Shown: positions 37,834-51,320, counted from the first letter of the stretch. The stretch is 64,000 nt of DNA from Hypsibius dujardini (GCA_001579985.1 LRSR01005316.1:46512-110511); one strand, 5' to 3'. Program-made: numbers and translations. The notes: generated by a model not told the origin, from the sequence alone.

Positions 37834-39938
37834 ATGGAAGGACCGGTGCAAATTCAGAGACGTCCGAGTCAGAGTATTAAACCGACGGCGTCCACCTTAC
37901 TTTTCTTACAAGGCTTGGCAAATGGCGGATCACCAGGGGGAATCCTACCCAACGGTTTCGGTTCTGCCAGACATGGCCATACCCAAACTTTGCCGGAGGA
38001 TGAAGAGGAGGAAGAAGAGGAGAAAAACGATGAAAACGACACTGTGCTGGCCGTAAACTGTCGTGTTTGCGCTGTAATTAAAGCATCACTTCCGGTTAAG
38101 CTTATTTCAACGGTTTCATTTACTTTTGCATTTACCTTTGCCTTTGCCTTTGATAGATGGAGATTATTATCAACGAGGAAGAAGGATTCGTCGTCAAGTG
38201 CGGAGCTTGTAACGAAGCCACGGTAACGTTTTCACTTTCCACCCATCTATACTTAACTTGCTACTATAGCACTGTACTGTAGTAGGCTGTATTAGTAATA
38301 TCAGTAATGAGCGAGACGATTGGAAATAGAAACCGTATCATATACAGTACGAATGTCGCTGGAGATCAAGTCAAATTATAAAGTCCAATTCCCCCTATTT
38401 GATACTGAATAATAATTTATTACTTTGGTTCAGAGGATGGAAAAAGATTCTTCGTTCGGCAATAGAAGACACCAGGCCAGCTCCCATCTAGTGACGTGTA
38501 TAATGAATTTCTTCAACGAGGCAATTTTGCGTTTGATCGGTTCTATATTGAATATGTGGAAGCATAGCCGTCAATAATGTGGCTTTTGCAATCGTTTTTT
38601 TCTGGATGTAGACTAATTTGTATACGTTAGTGTAATGACATGGGCAGGACATGACTAGTGAGTAAAGAGCGATCAACCGGCTAATTTGGGATCTACGCCA
38701 GGCCAACCAGACTCATCCATCGATTTATTTCTCTTATCCACCCCATTGCGAACATTGCGAATTACAATACATTAAGAAGCTGTCTGCAGTTTTTTGGACG
38801 ATAGTCGGTTGATCGCACATCTGGTGGCACATTTTATACAGCTACCACATAGCTCCTGAAATGCCTTTCCAGAAGTGTCTTTCAGATGCCAACTCTAGTG
38901 CATAGCGGGAGGGACTCTTGCCTTGAGAGTACTAGTACTGTGCCCGTGCGGAAAAGGGATAGATAATAGTGACACTATTCTGTTGATTGCAAAAACTGTT
39001 TCTACAGTAGTACATGCTGGGAAGAGAATAATCCAATAAAAAATTGTTCATTACTTCGCGATTGATAATGCCTATGATATTCCCATTAAGGATGATATGT
39101 ACAATATAATGTAATTTTGCCTTTTTCATTTACAGCCAATTCGAAACGCTCCTGTGGTAAGTAATAGATAGCCGATAGAGAAAGAAGTTTGACAAATTAT
39201 TTTATAATTAGCTTACATATCTCAAGGGGTATTTTGCCTTTAATAGAGAGAGAAGTATGTGAGGTGTCCCTGCAAATGTCTCTTAATCTGCAAAGATAGC
39301 TCGGAGAAGATTGCCTGTCCGCGACCCAACTGGTGAGTGAGAGATCCCTTTAATGCATACTCATGCATATGGAACGAAATAATTTTCTTTAGCAAACGGA
39401 TCATCACGATATCCTCGTTGGGCGGAGATGGCCGGCAAGCTCCTTCTTCGACGATGCAAGGCTTTCCAGCTGGGACAGTGCGTGTCCTGTGCGTGCACTG
39501 CAGTCAAGAGTTTCTCTTTAACATCCTACACAAGGTCAGTTACTCTTTGCACTCCATAATGATATATATATATATGTATAGTTTGTTCTTGTAATAGACG
39601 CTGGCAAAGTGTCCGCACTGCAGTAAAATCTCTGGCGTTGGGAATGACTATCGCCGACGACAGTTGCGTGTCTACTCTTTTGTGGCCTTCCTCTTTCTTC
39701 TCATCACGGCCTTTGTGATATTCACCACTGGGTTCCTTGTCGCCGAGGTAGCTCTTTAAGACGGAGGGACGTTTCAATTTCAACACTGTTTGTCCATAAA
39801 TTAATACATAAAATTCTCTTCCAGTCGGGCGGGATCGTAGCCCTTTACATTGGACTCATTGCAATTAGCGTGCTAGCGTTGGTCCGAGTGGGATACTTTG
39901 TCCGTATGCGTGTCAGTAAGGTTCTTGAGTCAGCCTGA
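37834..39938 (+). CDS. PIP4P/TMEM55-type phosphatidylinositol-4,5-bisphosphate 4-phosphatase homologue
   Basis: Seven exons (37834-38073, 38157-38222, 39136-39156, 39247-39332, 39393-39534, 39598-39747, 39825-39938) give 272 residues, the family length. A low-complexity acidic N-terminus is followed by a Cys-rich zinc-binding array: NCRVCA, VVKCGACNEATPIRNAPV, KYVRCPCKCLLICK, IACPRPNCKRII, VLCVHCSQEF and LAKCPHCSKIS. Two membrane spans near the C-terminus (VAFLFLLITAFVIFTTGFL and a second from about 39843) anchor it in late endosomes or lysosomes in the known family. The family's CX5R motif here reads CKDSSEK, with Lys for Arg. Exon 1 is ended at the GTAATT donor (38074) because this gives the family spacing between Cys pairs. 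An alternative donor 21 bases later is possible. Confidence 0.88.
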
Positions 39939-40117
39939 TCAAACATGATTTCTTTCTTTCTGCTTTCTTCTTTCCTCTTTCATCTCCAGATCCATTAAGT
40001 AGAAAAAGTTAAGTATTTTGTCTCACTGCCTCCATATGTGTGAATGAGAAAACTGTCTCTGCCTTAAGGGGAAGAGAGCATTTACTGTTTCCACGTTTAT
40101 TCTGGCCTTTCTGTAGC

Positions 40118-40123
40118 AATAAA
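40118..40123 (+). terminator. Candidate polyadenylation signal of PIP4P gene
   Basis: AATAAA lies about 180 nt after the PIP4P stop codon. Confidence 0.4.
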
Positions 40124-40354
40124 ACTCACACTATTAATTAAGGCTTCTGCCTTTGTCTGGGTAAAAACGCAGCCAGCGTGGCGGGAAAATCAGTCAAGAT
40201 CCACAAACAAACGGATTTATGTATTCACCAGTACCACAGCGATTTTTCTATCTTTGTCGCCGCTGGGTAGTGTAAAATTACAAATCCAAATCTACAAGCT
40301 CGTCTTATTCTACAAAGCAAAAACAATGCCGCCATAAATTATCAAAAAAGAAAG

Positions 40355-41592
40355 TTATGCCCCAACAACCTTTTTGGCCTGTTTTACTTGATCCTTCACT
40401 GCATCTTTAGCTGAATCAACTCCATCCGAAAGAGTATCCTTAACAGATTCCATCTTTTCACTCACAGACTCCTTCAATTCTTCATAAACCTTCTCGGCGT
40501 TACGGTACTGTTCTTGAGCAGCGGTCTTGACTTGATCCGCTGTCTGAGACGCGAGGTTGTTGACGCTGCCAGTTGTCTTGATGGCGGCCTTCTTGGTCTC
40601 CTCCACTTTGGCCGCAGCGGTGTCCTTGAGCTCATTAGCTAGACCAGAGGCCTTTTCCGTAACATCGCCTGCTGCTTTCGTGACATCTTCCAGCGTAGCT
40701 TCAGCGGCATTCTTCAGCTCGTGGGCTTTTTTCGATACAGAATCTACAGCATCACCGCTAGCCTTCTTGGCTTTCTTACCCACCTCTTCTGCGGCGTTTT
40801 CGATGTTTTTCTTCACTTTATCCGCTGTCTTCTTTCCCTCATCAACAGCGTCCGAAGCAGCTTTCCTAGCATCTTCCACCTTCTCACCGGCCTGCTTCTT
40901 CACGCTTTCTGCCACGTCTCCGACGACCTTCTTTGCTTGCTCCACCTTATCAGCGACAGCGTCTTTGAGGTCGCCAACTTTGCCGGCAACGATATTAGTG
41001 GCCTCTTCCCCTGCTGCCTTGACATGTTCCACAGTCTCTGACGCAGCTTTCTTCACCGAAGCGGCAGTCTGGCTGGCGGACTCCTTGGCTGCCTTCAACT
41101 TCTTTTCCATATTCTCTTTGGCCCCAGCGGCGGCATTCTTTACCTCCTCCTACAATACAGAACGTACAAGATTAGCGAAATTCAGATAACAGGAGACAGA
41201 CAGACGGACGGAAGGGCGAACAGACAGACAGAAAGACAGAAATGTTTGGTACAAAGAGGAAACAACAATAAATCAGACGATCAAGCAGGAGGAGTTGCAG
41301 ACAAATACAACTAAGCGAATCAATGAACCAAAACATAGCTTACGGCAACATGCTCCGCCTGCGTCCATCGTTCTTTGACTGCTGCATGGACGCTGTCGTA
41401 GGCTCCATCAGCGAGGTCCTTGGCGTCAACCAACTTGTCTTTCACATACTCATATGCATCCTGGCCGAGGTCTTGTGCGTCGTCGATGAGCTCCTGTGCG
41501 GACTCCTTGAAATCCTTGGCTTTTTCTTTGCAATTGACTTGAAGGAGCAAGAAGCAGAGGGAAACAGCCAACAGAACGACCAAAGACTTCAT
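40355..41592 (-). CDS. Secreted LEA-like (group 3-type) amphipathic repeat protein
   Basis: Two exons (41592-41344, 41149-40355) join in phase 0 to give 347 residues. Residues 1-21 are a signal peptide (MKSLVVLLAVSLCFLLLQVNC). The rest is Lys/Ala/Glu/Asp-rich, has no Pro and almost no aromatics after exon 1, and is built of degenerate 11-mers of the form A-x-x-Ala-x-(D/E)-x-Val-x-x-Lys (for example VGDLKDAVADKVEQ, AKKVVGDVAESVKKQAGEK, AKDAVKDQVKQAKKVVGA). This is the composition and periodicity of group 3 LEA proteins, which are disordered in water and fold to helix on drying, and of apolipoprotein-like helices. The sequence gives no enzyme motif. The protectant role is inferred. A frameshifted paralogue lies directly downstream in the same orientation on the minus strand map (42222-43135). 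Confidence 0.8.
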
Positions 41593-42221
41593 CTTTCTGG
41601 TTTAGAAGAGTATTAAAAATGAACGGAATGGACAGGCGATGGACGTTTCTTAACTTCGACAACTTGAAAAGTAACAAAAATGAATAATAATGAAAGAAAT
41701 GTTGAAGATGTGTTGTCAGTTACGATGCGATTCCCTGTTGGGGAATTGCCAATAGACCCAGTGGAAAGAATACGACAGCTGAATAATTGACCCCCACGGC
41801 TCATCATATAAAATATTGGCTTACCACAATTACAAGGCGCTTTTTCTCTCTCGTTCCATTGTATGCATGTGTGTATTGCAGCTAGTGGTCTTTGCCGTCG
41901 TGTGGATTCTAGATCCGCAGCTACTTTGATTCTTGACTCGTTTGCTTTTTATATGCAGAAGGAAGCAGTAACATCATCAAAGACAAAATAAAGGAAAACA
42001 TCAACCAAAATGTGTCAAACTCAACGATCGAATAAAAGCCTCGAATAATACTAGTAATAATAATTAATGTATATTTAATAATGCTGCAACTGGTCAAAAT
42101 AAAGACTCCAATCAACCGGTCATCAGCCAGGAACTTGTGCACGGTCTGAACGTGCAAAAGCCTCATAGTTGTAGAGTGTAAACCGAAGGAAGAATGAAGG
42201 GCACAAACTGCATGGAAACTA
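41593..42221. other. Gap between LEA-like genes
   Basis: Upstream region of the LEA-like gene. A minus-strand frame at 42259-41921 overlaps the end of the paralogue and has no domain. Nothing else is supportable. Confidence 0.35.
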
Positions 42222-43135
42222 TCAGACCGATTCAAGAGCTTCTTTGACTTTGTCGGCAAATATGTCTTTCACTTTCCCCGAAGCTTTTATGACATAATCG
42301 GAAGCATCTTGGAGCGTTTGTGTCGTTGCATCTTTCATATCTCCTGCCTTTTCTATCAAAACTTCCCCAACAGCATGAACCAAATGATTGGCTTTCTCCG
42401 CGACATGATCCACTGCATGGATTGACACGTCCTTGAGCTCTCCTGCCGCTTGAACAATCTTCTCCTCGATCATGTCAACTGTTTTCCCGGCTAATACTTG
42501 AGCGCCTGCCAGGCTAAAAGCAAAAAAGGTTATTTTATTTGTTTTAATTAATTTTTATTTATTTAATTATTACATTTTATTTTATTCACTATAACAGCGT
42601 TTCATACTAGAGCGTAGAGAAAGAAAAAGCTATTTCTTGTACTAATTATTCAAACCCTCAATCAAGGCAGTGTACTGTTCAACAGACTGGCCATTTCATG
42701 GGTACAAGTACTGTAGTAGGTACCTTGATATTTATCTGCCCCAACAACCTTGAGTTCCTCCAATTTTTTTTCTCCCAAATGTCCAAATTGTGTCCATCTG
42801 CAATGCATTGTACTGTTTCAGTCAGTAATGAAACTGATATTCGCTGAGGCTTCATAGTACAGACAGGGTACTAACCCTTTTCCGTAGGTCTTAAATTTAT
42901 TTATACTCGAACGTACCGTTCCTTGGCTTCTTTAGAGGCAACGTTGTAAACTTCTACGCCGAGAAGAGTTGCGTTCAATCCTGTCCTTTGCGTATTCGTA
43001 ACCATCGACGGCGAGGTGTTGAACGTCATTGTATAGATCGGCGGCGATTTCTTCATTCCCTTTTTTCACCTCTTCCCAGCATGTTGATTGCTGGATTATT
43101 AGCAAAAATGATAGCGGTACGAGTACCGACGACAT
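42222..43135 (-). pseudogene. Second LEA-like secreted protein gene, one-base frameshift in exon 1
   Basis: Three exons (43135-42917, 42797-42724, 42505-42222) match the neighbouring LEA-like gene in layout. Exon 1 has a signal-like start (MSSVLVPLSFLLIIQQSTC), then KKGNEEIAADLYNDVQHLAV and GYEYAKDR. The paralogue has DAYEYVKDK at the same place. Near 42985-42975 the frame must shift by one base to continue into VEVYNVASKEAKER and, across the next junction, WTQFGHLGEKKLEE (paralogue: KERWTQAEHVA). Exon 3 holds LEA-like repeats (DMKDATTQTLQDASDYVIKA) and ends at 42222. All other junctions keep frame. It is either a young pseudogene or a base-calling error. Sequence identity to the paralogue is modest apart from the shared motif positions. 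Confidence 0.6.
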
Positions 43136-43194
43136 GAACCGCTTACTTTTCGGACCACTTGATAAGCTTCTCGGGCCATGAAAGACATTAACCA

Positions 43195-43543
43195 CGTTGC
43201 GCACGCGCACTTTTTCGACCGCCGACCCGGCAGCTTTGTTGTTTTTTGGGCAAATATCCGTCGTTCGTCGGCCTGCAAAATATGACTACCGACGGAAGAG
43301 CCTGCCTCTGCTCGAATCAAAATATTAAATATTTGAATCGAAATGACTTGTTGATAACAGGAGATAACAGCAACATATCCTCCGTTTGTGCGTACGCACA
43401 AACGAGCTCATTCGCCCGTTCCTACATATAAACAAATATACATATATAGATATAAACGAGAAAACGAGAGTAAAAATGTTAAAATCTTCCGTTTGAATAC
43501 CAACCTCGCCCGTCGGCGGTCGAAAAAGTGCGCGTGCGCAACG
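43195..43543. mobile_element. 349-bp inverted-repeat element upstream of the second LEA-like gene
   Basis: The left end CGTTGCGCACGCGCACTTTT continues TCGACCGCCGAC. The right end is the inverse, GTCGGCGGTCGAAAAAGTGC then GCGTGCGCAACG. TIRs are about 32 bp and GC-rich. No coding capacity. Confidence 0.8.
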
Positions 43544-43683
43544 AGATAATTGTTATAAAGCAAGGCATTATGAAAAAGGTGGTAATTTCCACCCGGGTGA
43601 CGTGATAGATTTAAATATAACGGCGTTGCAATGAAAATTCAGTTCAGTTCATTGCTTCACTAGTACAGCAGGGTTAGTTGATA

Positions 43684-43975
43684 CTGTACGCTCCCGATCT
43701 CAAGGGTCGAATTTAGGTCCGGCCCGAAAACACGTTCCGTCACTCGTTTAGTTGTTTCATTCAGATTCACTTAAACTTTATTAACAAAGTTTTGAAACCG
43801 AAATCATCATTTCAATCAAGCAAGGTAGCATACCTTGCAATAGCCTGCAATAGCCTGTCAGGCAAAAACCAACGGACCAATCACGGATAAGTGAATGGAA
43901 TTGAATGATCCGCTCAAGTTTGATGTGAATCAGTGGGGTGGGGCATAATCGACCATTGACATCGGGAGCGTACAG
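43684..43975. mobile_element. 292-bp MITE with CTGTACGCTCCCGAT termini
   Basis: The ends CTGTACGCTCCCGAT and ATCGGGAGCGTACAG are exact inverses, with TA outside both (43682-43683, 43976-43977). The interior is non-coding. Confidence 0.8.
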
Positions 43976-44064
43976 TACGTACTGCATATTTACTATTTAC
44001 TAGTACCCCTCCATTGGTTGGGTCATTCGTATCAAAAGCAAGTTACTACTAATGTGATTGCCGC

Positions 44065-45456
44065 CTAGGAAGAGATCTTAGGAAGAAGAACTTGGTTAAC
44101 AATATGAATGACACCATTTAATGCGCCGTTGTTGCCTTGGATGACTTGGGCGGTGTTGATGAAGAGTTTATCACCTGAAAAATGTATGGGTTAGTTACAA
44201 TGTACAGTTCTTGGGATTCCAATCTCTTTGGGGCATTCGCTTTGGGTCAAAAAATGGTATACCCTGCAAGCCAACTGTCAACTTGGCAAGTTTGTTAACT
44301 GTCTGAAGGACGTCGCCCTTGACGAGGCCGTTGCTGTAGAATGTCTCGTTTACGATGTGACCATTCAGCACGTCTGCACAAAGAGACATTTACACCAGAC
44401 GTCTCTGACTCACGAGTACAGTACATGAAGTGGTATAAGGCATACCAGTCATGGATGTGGGATCCCTCATAAGTCTCTCCCAGGTGCCTTTTGGTAAGCT
44501 GTCGATGGCTTTGTTGGTGGGTACGAATAGAGTAAACGGTGCCATAGCTAACAATTTGTCGGACCTCAATTAAAATTAGTAGAAAGGTACATGTATTTGT
44601 GTTTATTAGTCTTCTCCTACCCACCGTTGTTAAGAAGCGCTTGAACACTAGGAACGATGGTGGTGCCATTAAAGAACAAGGAGAGGTTCTTATTCTCAGC
44701 AACCCAGTCCAGAATAGTTCTGTCTTCAATATCTAAGACGACGTCTTTGATGACCTGAAAATGGCCAAGAGAAAACAATCATATCGGCGGAACCGCGCCC
44801 TGATACCGGCGGACCAAGTAGCTGAGCCGATCGACCGAGGCATTGCAGTGAGCGCATCGACGTTCTTACATGAATAAATCCATTCGTTGCTCTGAAGTTG
44901 GACTGGATGATTCGAGAATTTGCGTAGTCCGTCTACAAATTAATTGCGATAAAGGCTGCAACCACGGTATGCTGTAAGTAGTATATAACCTTACAAAGGG
45001 TGTGGGTTGAGAGCTATTGTAAGAGTCGATGCGGACTAAGGAGTTATCTAGCGTGTCATATAGATGTTCGTCCAGCAAGTCGGCAGCCATGTATGCGCCT
45101 TTTATAACATGGTACCTGGAAGGAAAGGAAAAGAAATTGGTATAGAAGAATGCTTTAGCAGTATATCTTTATCCTTACTTCATCAGCCTCGTGTAAAATT
45201 TAACATCGGCTGCCCAGATATCGCGAGTAGGCTGGCTCAATGAGAGGAACGCTTCGTTGGTAGGGATGAAGAGGGTGATGTTGCTTGCAGAACGTAGGGT
45301 GTCAGTGAGGTTAGTTTCATCCGCGGCCAGAAGGTAGCTGTAGAAGCCAAGACGATCCGCCAGATCGACAATGTCCAATCCCGTATCTGTCACCACTTCT
45401 TCCGTTGCCACATAACGCGCCGACGCAACCAACGTGATCAGCAAAATGATATTCAT
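44065..45456 (-). CDS. Secreted two-domain fasciclin (FAS1) protein A
   Basis: Seven exons (45456-45179, 45115-44995, 44932-44870, 44754-44625, 44547-44446, 44373-44263, 44174-44065) join in frame to give 304 residues. A signal peptide (MNIILLITLVASARYVATEE) precedes two FAS1 domains. Domain 1 has YSYLLAADETNLTDTL, NITLFIPTNEAF, YHVIKGAY and RATNGFIHVI. Domain 2 has DRTILDWVAENKNLSLFF, FTLFVPTNKAID, DVLNGHIV and GNNGALNGVIHIVNQVL. The (F/L)(V/I)PTN H1 box and the C-terminal NGxIHxI(D/N)xV H2 box are both present in each domain. FAS1 proteins act in cell-matrix adhesion. No transmembrane or GPI tail is seen, so it is probably secreted. A related gene lies directly upstream on the minus strand. 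Confidence 0.93.
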
Positions 45457-45926
45457 CTTTGTTAACGAATCTCAGTTTAAAAAGCCTTGTTCCTAGTACC
45501 GAGTCTGAGGGTGTAAGTGACTGAAAGTTCAGAGAGTCGACTGCGCCGAAAAGCATGGAAAACACCCACTACATGCAGCAGATTGCAGACGAGCAGAGGT
45601 CGCTGGTGGTCCTTTTATCATCGTCTGACACATAAAAGCATTCCACAATCAGACTTGCAGTAATCTTCGTTTACTTCTGCTGCCATTACAGTTTCTAGTT
45701 GAAATGCTTTACTAATTCCAATGGAAAACAACACATCGGTTCAGGCGCCATGACTGAAAGACAGTACGTGCGACCAAATCACAGAGGTTGCCTTCCTGTT
45801 AGTTAGCAATGAGTGCATTAGCGCAAGTCAAATTGAGTAAGTTCCCCGATGAGGATGGAGAGAAACCATTTAAGCCCAGTAACTCACTGGAAGGGCATAT
45901 TTGAGTTGCCCAAAGCAAAGAAATAG
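45457..45926. other. Spacer between the two FAS1 genes
   Basis: Contains the upstream region of FAS1 protein A. No further feature seen. Confidence 0.35.
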
Positions 45927-47651
45927 TTAATTCTGCGACACTCCCAGCTCAACTTCCGGTGGACTAATAAGCAGGGTGTCGATCTCATGGACGACTCCAT
46001 TCGTCGTAGCAAGGTTTACCTTCAGAGCATTGGAATTTCCGAATCGGATGCCCTCTAGAAAAACAACAAGAACAAAATAAAGGCACAAGCCAACTTAACA
46101 CAACCCTTCCTATCCTTACTGACCCGGATTCTTGCTGACCGTGGTATTATATTTCCAGCCGGTGATGGGGATTATCTCGCCGTCGATGATGCCGTTTGTA
46201 AAATACGTCCCGAACTGGGTGATGTGAGCCAGGACAAGCGCTGCAATGAGAGATGGTCAATGCTAAAGCACTGCTGGTCATAAAGGTGCAGCACCACCCA
46301 TTCACTCATTCAATGACCCTCGCAATGAAGCCGATCCTTGATTAGTTTGTCGAAATATCCACCCGGTAACTTGGAGAAGGCATCGTCGTTCGGAGCAAAA
46401 AGAGTGTTGTTTCCTGTAAAAACCATTGATTATCAATGACTAGTAATGTGTACGCCCCCAATTTAGCGTAATTGAATCAAGACGTACGACTCAATGCTTC
46501 CTTAACGGGCTTGGAATCACGGGCCGCCTCGATCACTTGGGACAGTTTGGAGAAAGATGTACCGTTGGACTCGAGGAAATTGATTGTCGATATAGATTGA
46601 ATGCGATTCCTGTCGACAATCTGATCAATCAAGTGAATAATTCCATTGGCAGCGGAGAAGTTGCCCGAACTAACGACGGAGCCTTGGTAGGTTGCGATCT
46701 AACACCAACAGTTACAATTAAACTTGAAAAGAGTTAAAAAAATACCAATAATGCCTTCGGATCCTGAATAATGTCACAGTCTACAGAAGGTCCTTTCGAA
46801 GGAGCTGCAACACGGTCTACCTACAACATTGACAACTTACATCGGACATCTTGGTATGGTTGTAGATATTGAAGCGAGCCAGCAGTGGTTCATCAAGAGT
46901 AGTGAGAAGAAGCTCATCCACCAGTAATTCGGTTGGGAATAGTCCCTGCACAATGTGATATCTGCAAGACAAAAAGATGATTACTTGCATTCCGTCAACA
47001 GACAAAAAAGAAGGAAGAAATAGGCTGCTCACTGCATCTGCTTCTTGTATTCTTGTGGGTTTGCACGCCAGTACTCACGAGTGCTTTCGGGAAGGTCCAG
47101 GAACGCCTTGTTGCTCGGAATGAAGACGGTGATATCATCTACAAGCGGAAAAACAACACACATCACGACTGGTAAAAAACAATTTGACATCCTAGTATTT
47201 CCTACCGCTCTCGTTCTCTCTTATTTCTTAATGCAGTTTTTCTTCTTTAATAATTGCTCAATTACAACTAATTTCGCCACATCAATTTCCAAGGATGCTT
47301 CTGTGGTCACCTTAATTCAGTCGACAACAAATAGATTTACCAATCAATCACTTGCCAGTAATACATTCAACAGAATGTCCAACAAAAAGATGCCAGAGCT
47401 GGAACTAGAAGCAGTCAGTAGGTGGATGGGACGCAAAAAAAGGTATTACCGGCATAGCGGATGGTTTGTGTAAGGTTGGTCTCGTCAAGGGCCAAGAGGA
47501 AGCTGAAGATACCCAGTCGATCAGCGAGGTCGATGATATTTAGCAGTTGTCCTCGTCCCTCCTTGGTGGCGGCATTGGCATCCAGTCCATTGACGACCGA
47601 TGAGCCAGTCGTGATAACCACCAAAACACTCAGCAAAATTTCCAAAGACAT
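45927..47651 (-). CDS. Secreted two-domain fasciclin (FAS1) protein B
   Basis: Seven exons (47651-47450, 47138-47033, 46961-46841, 46698-46491, 46413-46318, 46240-46124, 46054-45927) join in frame to give 325 residues. A signal peptide (MSLEILLSVLVVITTGSSVV) precedes two FAS1 domains: ADRLGIFSFLLALDETNL, DITVFIPSNKAF, YHIVQGLF, SAANGIIHLIDQIV, then SKLSQVIEAARDSKPV, TLFAPNDDAFSKLP, ALVLAHITQF and TTNGVVHEIDTLL. Layout and most intron positions match FAS1 protein A, so the pair arose by local duplication. Each copy has one intron the other lacks. The start Met is the one directly before the hydrophobic stretch; an upstream in-frame Met exists but would bury the signal. Confidence 0.93.
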
Positions 47652-47809
47652 GATGGAATGGAATAAGGCCTGCAGAATATGTCTGCAAGTTGCATGCAAC
47701 AGCAAAACAAACTTGAAATTGCCAACCTCAACCCAGCTCACCGTACCAGAGAAAGAACTCCGACAAAAAAGTAGTCTGGTGGAGATTCTTATTACTTACA
47801 AGTTACTTA

Positions 47810-48013
47810 CTGTACTGCCACGATTTTAATGGTGGGTTTAGCCCCGCCCACCCCTGATAGACTGTACGTGACGTCACAGATTCACTTCCGTACATAAACG
47901 GCCGACTTCGGCCCGCCAAAAGCGCAGTGAAACCAGTGAACACAAGTTGGACCGGGGGTTCAGTAATTTACTTGTAGGGCAAAAAACCCACCCTTAAAAT
48001 CGTGGCAGTACAG
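47810..48013. mobile_element. 204-bp MITE family A, copy 2 (complete)
   Basis: The termini CTGTACTGCCACGATTTTAA and TTAAAATCGTGGCAGTACAG are exact inverses. TA lies on both sides (47808-47809, 48014-48015). The interior is the reverse complement of the copy at 25591-25791, with TGACGTCA at 47869-47876. Confidence 0.88.
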
Positions 48014-48040
48014 TACATATTTGAGTTATTTGGATCGAAA

Positions 48041-48591
48041 TAGGGATGCCGATTACGCTGATTAACCGATTTAACCGCGGTTTGAACCGAACGGCCTGAC
48101 GCGGTTTGTAAATTTAACCGAACCGTTTTAAACCGGTTAGGGTTTCGACCGCCTTAAAGTAACCGGTTAGCGTTTGGAACCGCGTCAAACCGAACCGTTT
48201 ACCCGTTACGAACCGTTATGAACCTTATTCACGGGCAAAAATAGAAACAAGTTTAGTCTGAACAGGGAATTGACTCAATTAGTCACAAGGGTGGCACGCC
48301 TAGTTTACCTTAACATTCTCAGGCACTAATATGCAGCAATTGCTAGTGAAGTTGCAACCTTCTGCTTTTCGTGGCAATGGGAACAGTAACATTTTTTCTC
48401 AAATCACTGATTTAACTACGTGACCGGTTAACCGCGATTGAACCCGGTTTGAACCGCCTGGGTCATTTCGGAACTTTAACCGAACCGCGTGGGTCGGTTT
48501 GGAGATTTAACCGGGAAAAGCTAACCGGTTAGGCATCTGAACCACGTAATAACCGAACCGAACCAAACCGCCTGCGTAATCGGCATCCCTA
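48041..48591. mobile_element. 551-bp hAT-type MITE with 8-bp target duplication
   Basis: The TIR is TAGGGATGCCGATTACGC at both ends. The direct repeat GATCGAAA flanks it exactly (48033-48040 and 48592-48599), the 8-bp signature of hAT insertion. The interior is crowded with AACCG/CGGTT and AACCGGTT motifs. No protein is encoded. Confidence 0.9.
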
Positions 48592-48599
48592 GATCGAAA

Positions 48600-48947
48600 C
48601 AAGTTTGCCAAGGGCATCTCGATTCGTTTCGTAGAACTTGTGTAAGAATTAATTGCAGCCGGTAGTGATGTGTGGAATGTGCTGACTCAATGTCAATGGA
48701 TCATTAGAGGCTACCAGTATCAATGGCTCCCTCTGCTACAGGTTTATAGCTACTTTAACAATATAAACGTATGCGTAATTCTTTTTCAGTCAATTGGGAG
48801 ACTCCCTTTCCTTCCTTCCTGAGATGCAAACTTTGAACACTATTCAATGATGCATTTTCATAGTACTCGTTGTTCTGTTATTAGCGCCGAATAACAAGAA
48901 AGTTTGCAGTTACACCAGTAACAACGCACGAAAAGGGTGTATCATTT
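48600..48947. other. Gap before RIOK2 3' end
   Basis: No gene seen. Confidence 0.35.
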
Positions 48948-50976
<2,029 letters not shown>

Positions 50977-51320
50977 TCTCCACCGCCTTCCTTCCACCAA
51001 ATGCTCCAAATGCTCTTCTCTAGCCCCGAGAGAAATAAGTACGATTAACTCAGAGAAGGAGACCTCTAAAAACAATCAATTTTCTAGAAAAACCAACGAG
51101 ACAAAACTATTGAAAGAATATCCTCGTTCGTCCCCCCCTCTTGCGCCCTGCCCCCACCCAACTGATTACTCCGCCCACCGAACCCCTAAAGAAATCAGTT
51201 GTCGCTACTTTTTTTCCAAAATATATTTGTTGAAACCCTCATAATCATTTTGTCCCTCTCCAATTCAATTACAAAATTTGGATTGGCAGTTGCTATTTTC
51301 GTTTTACGCTGGTTGTAAGG
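50977..51320. promoter_or_regulatory. Shared promoter region, RIOK2 / SMU1
   Basis: A 344-bp gap between two divergent housekeeping genes. No TATA box is evident. Both start codons border this gap directly, so promoters and leaders of both must lie here. Confidence 0.5.

Noticed and set aside
40557-41189. 210-codon + frame opposite the LEA-like gene
   Set aside because: It is the antisense shadow of a repetitive Ala/Lys/Glu-rich coding exon; such repeats keep the opposite strand open.
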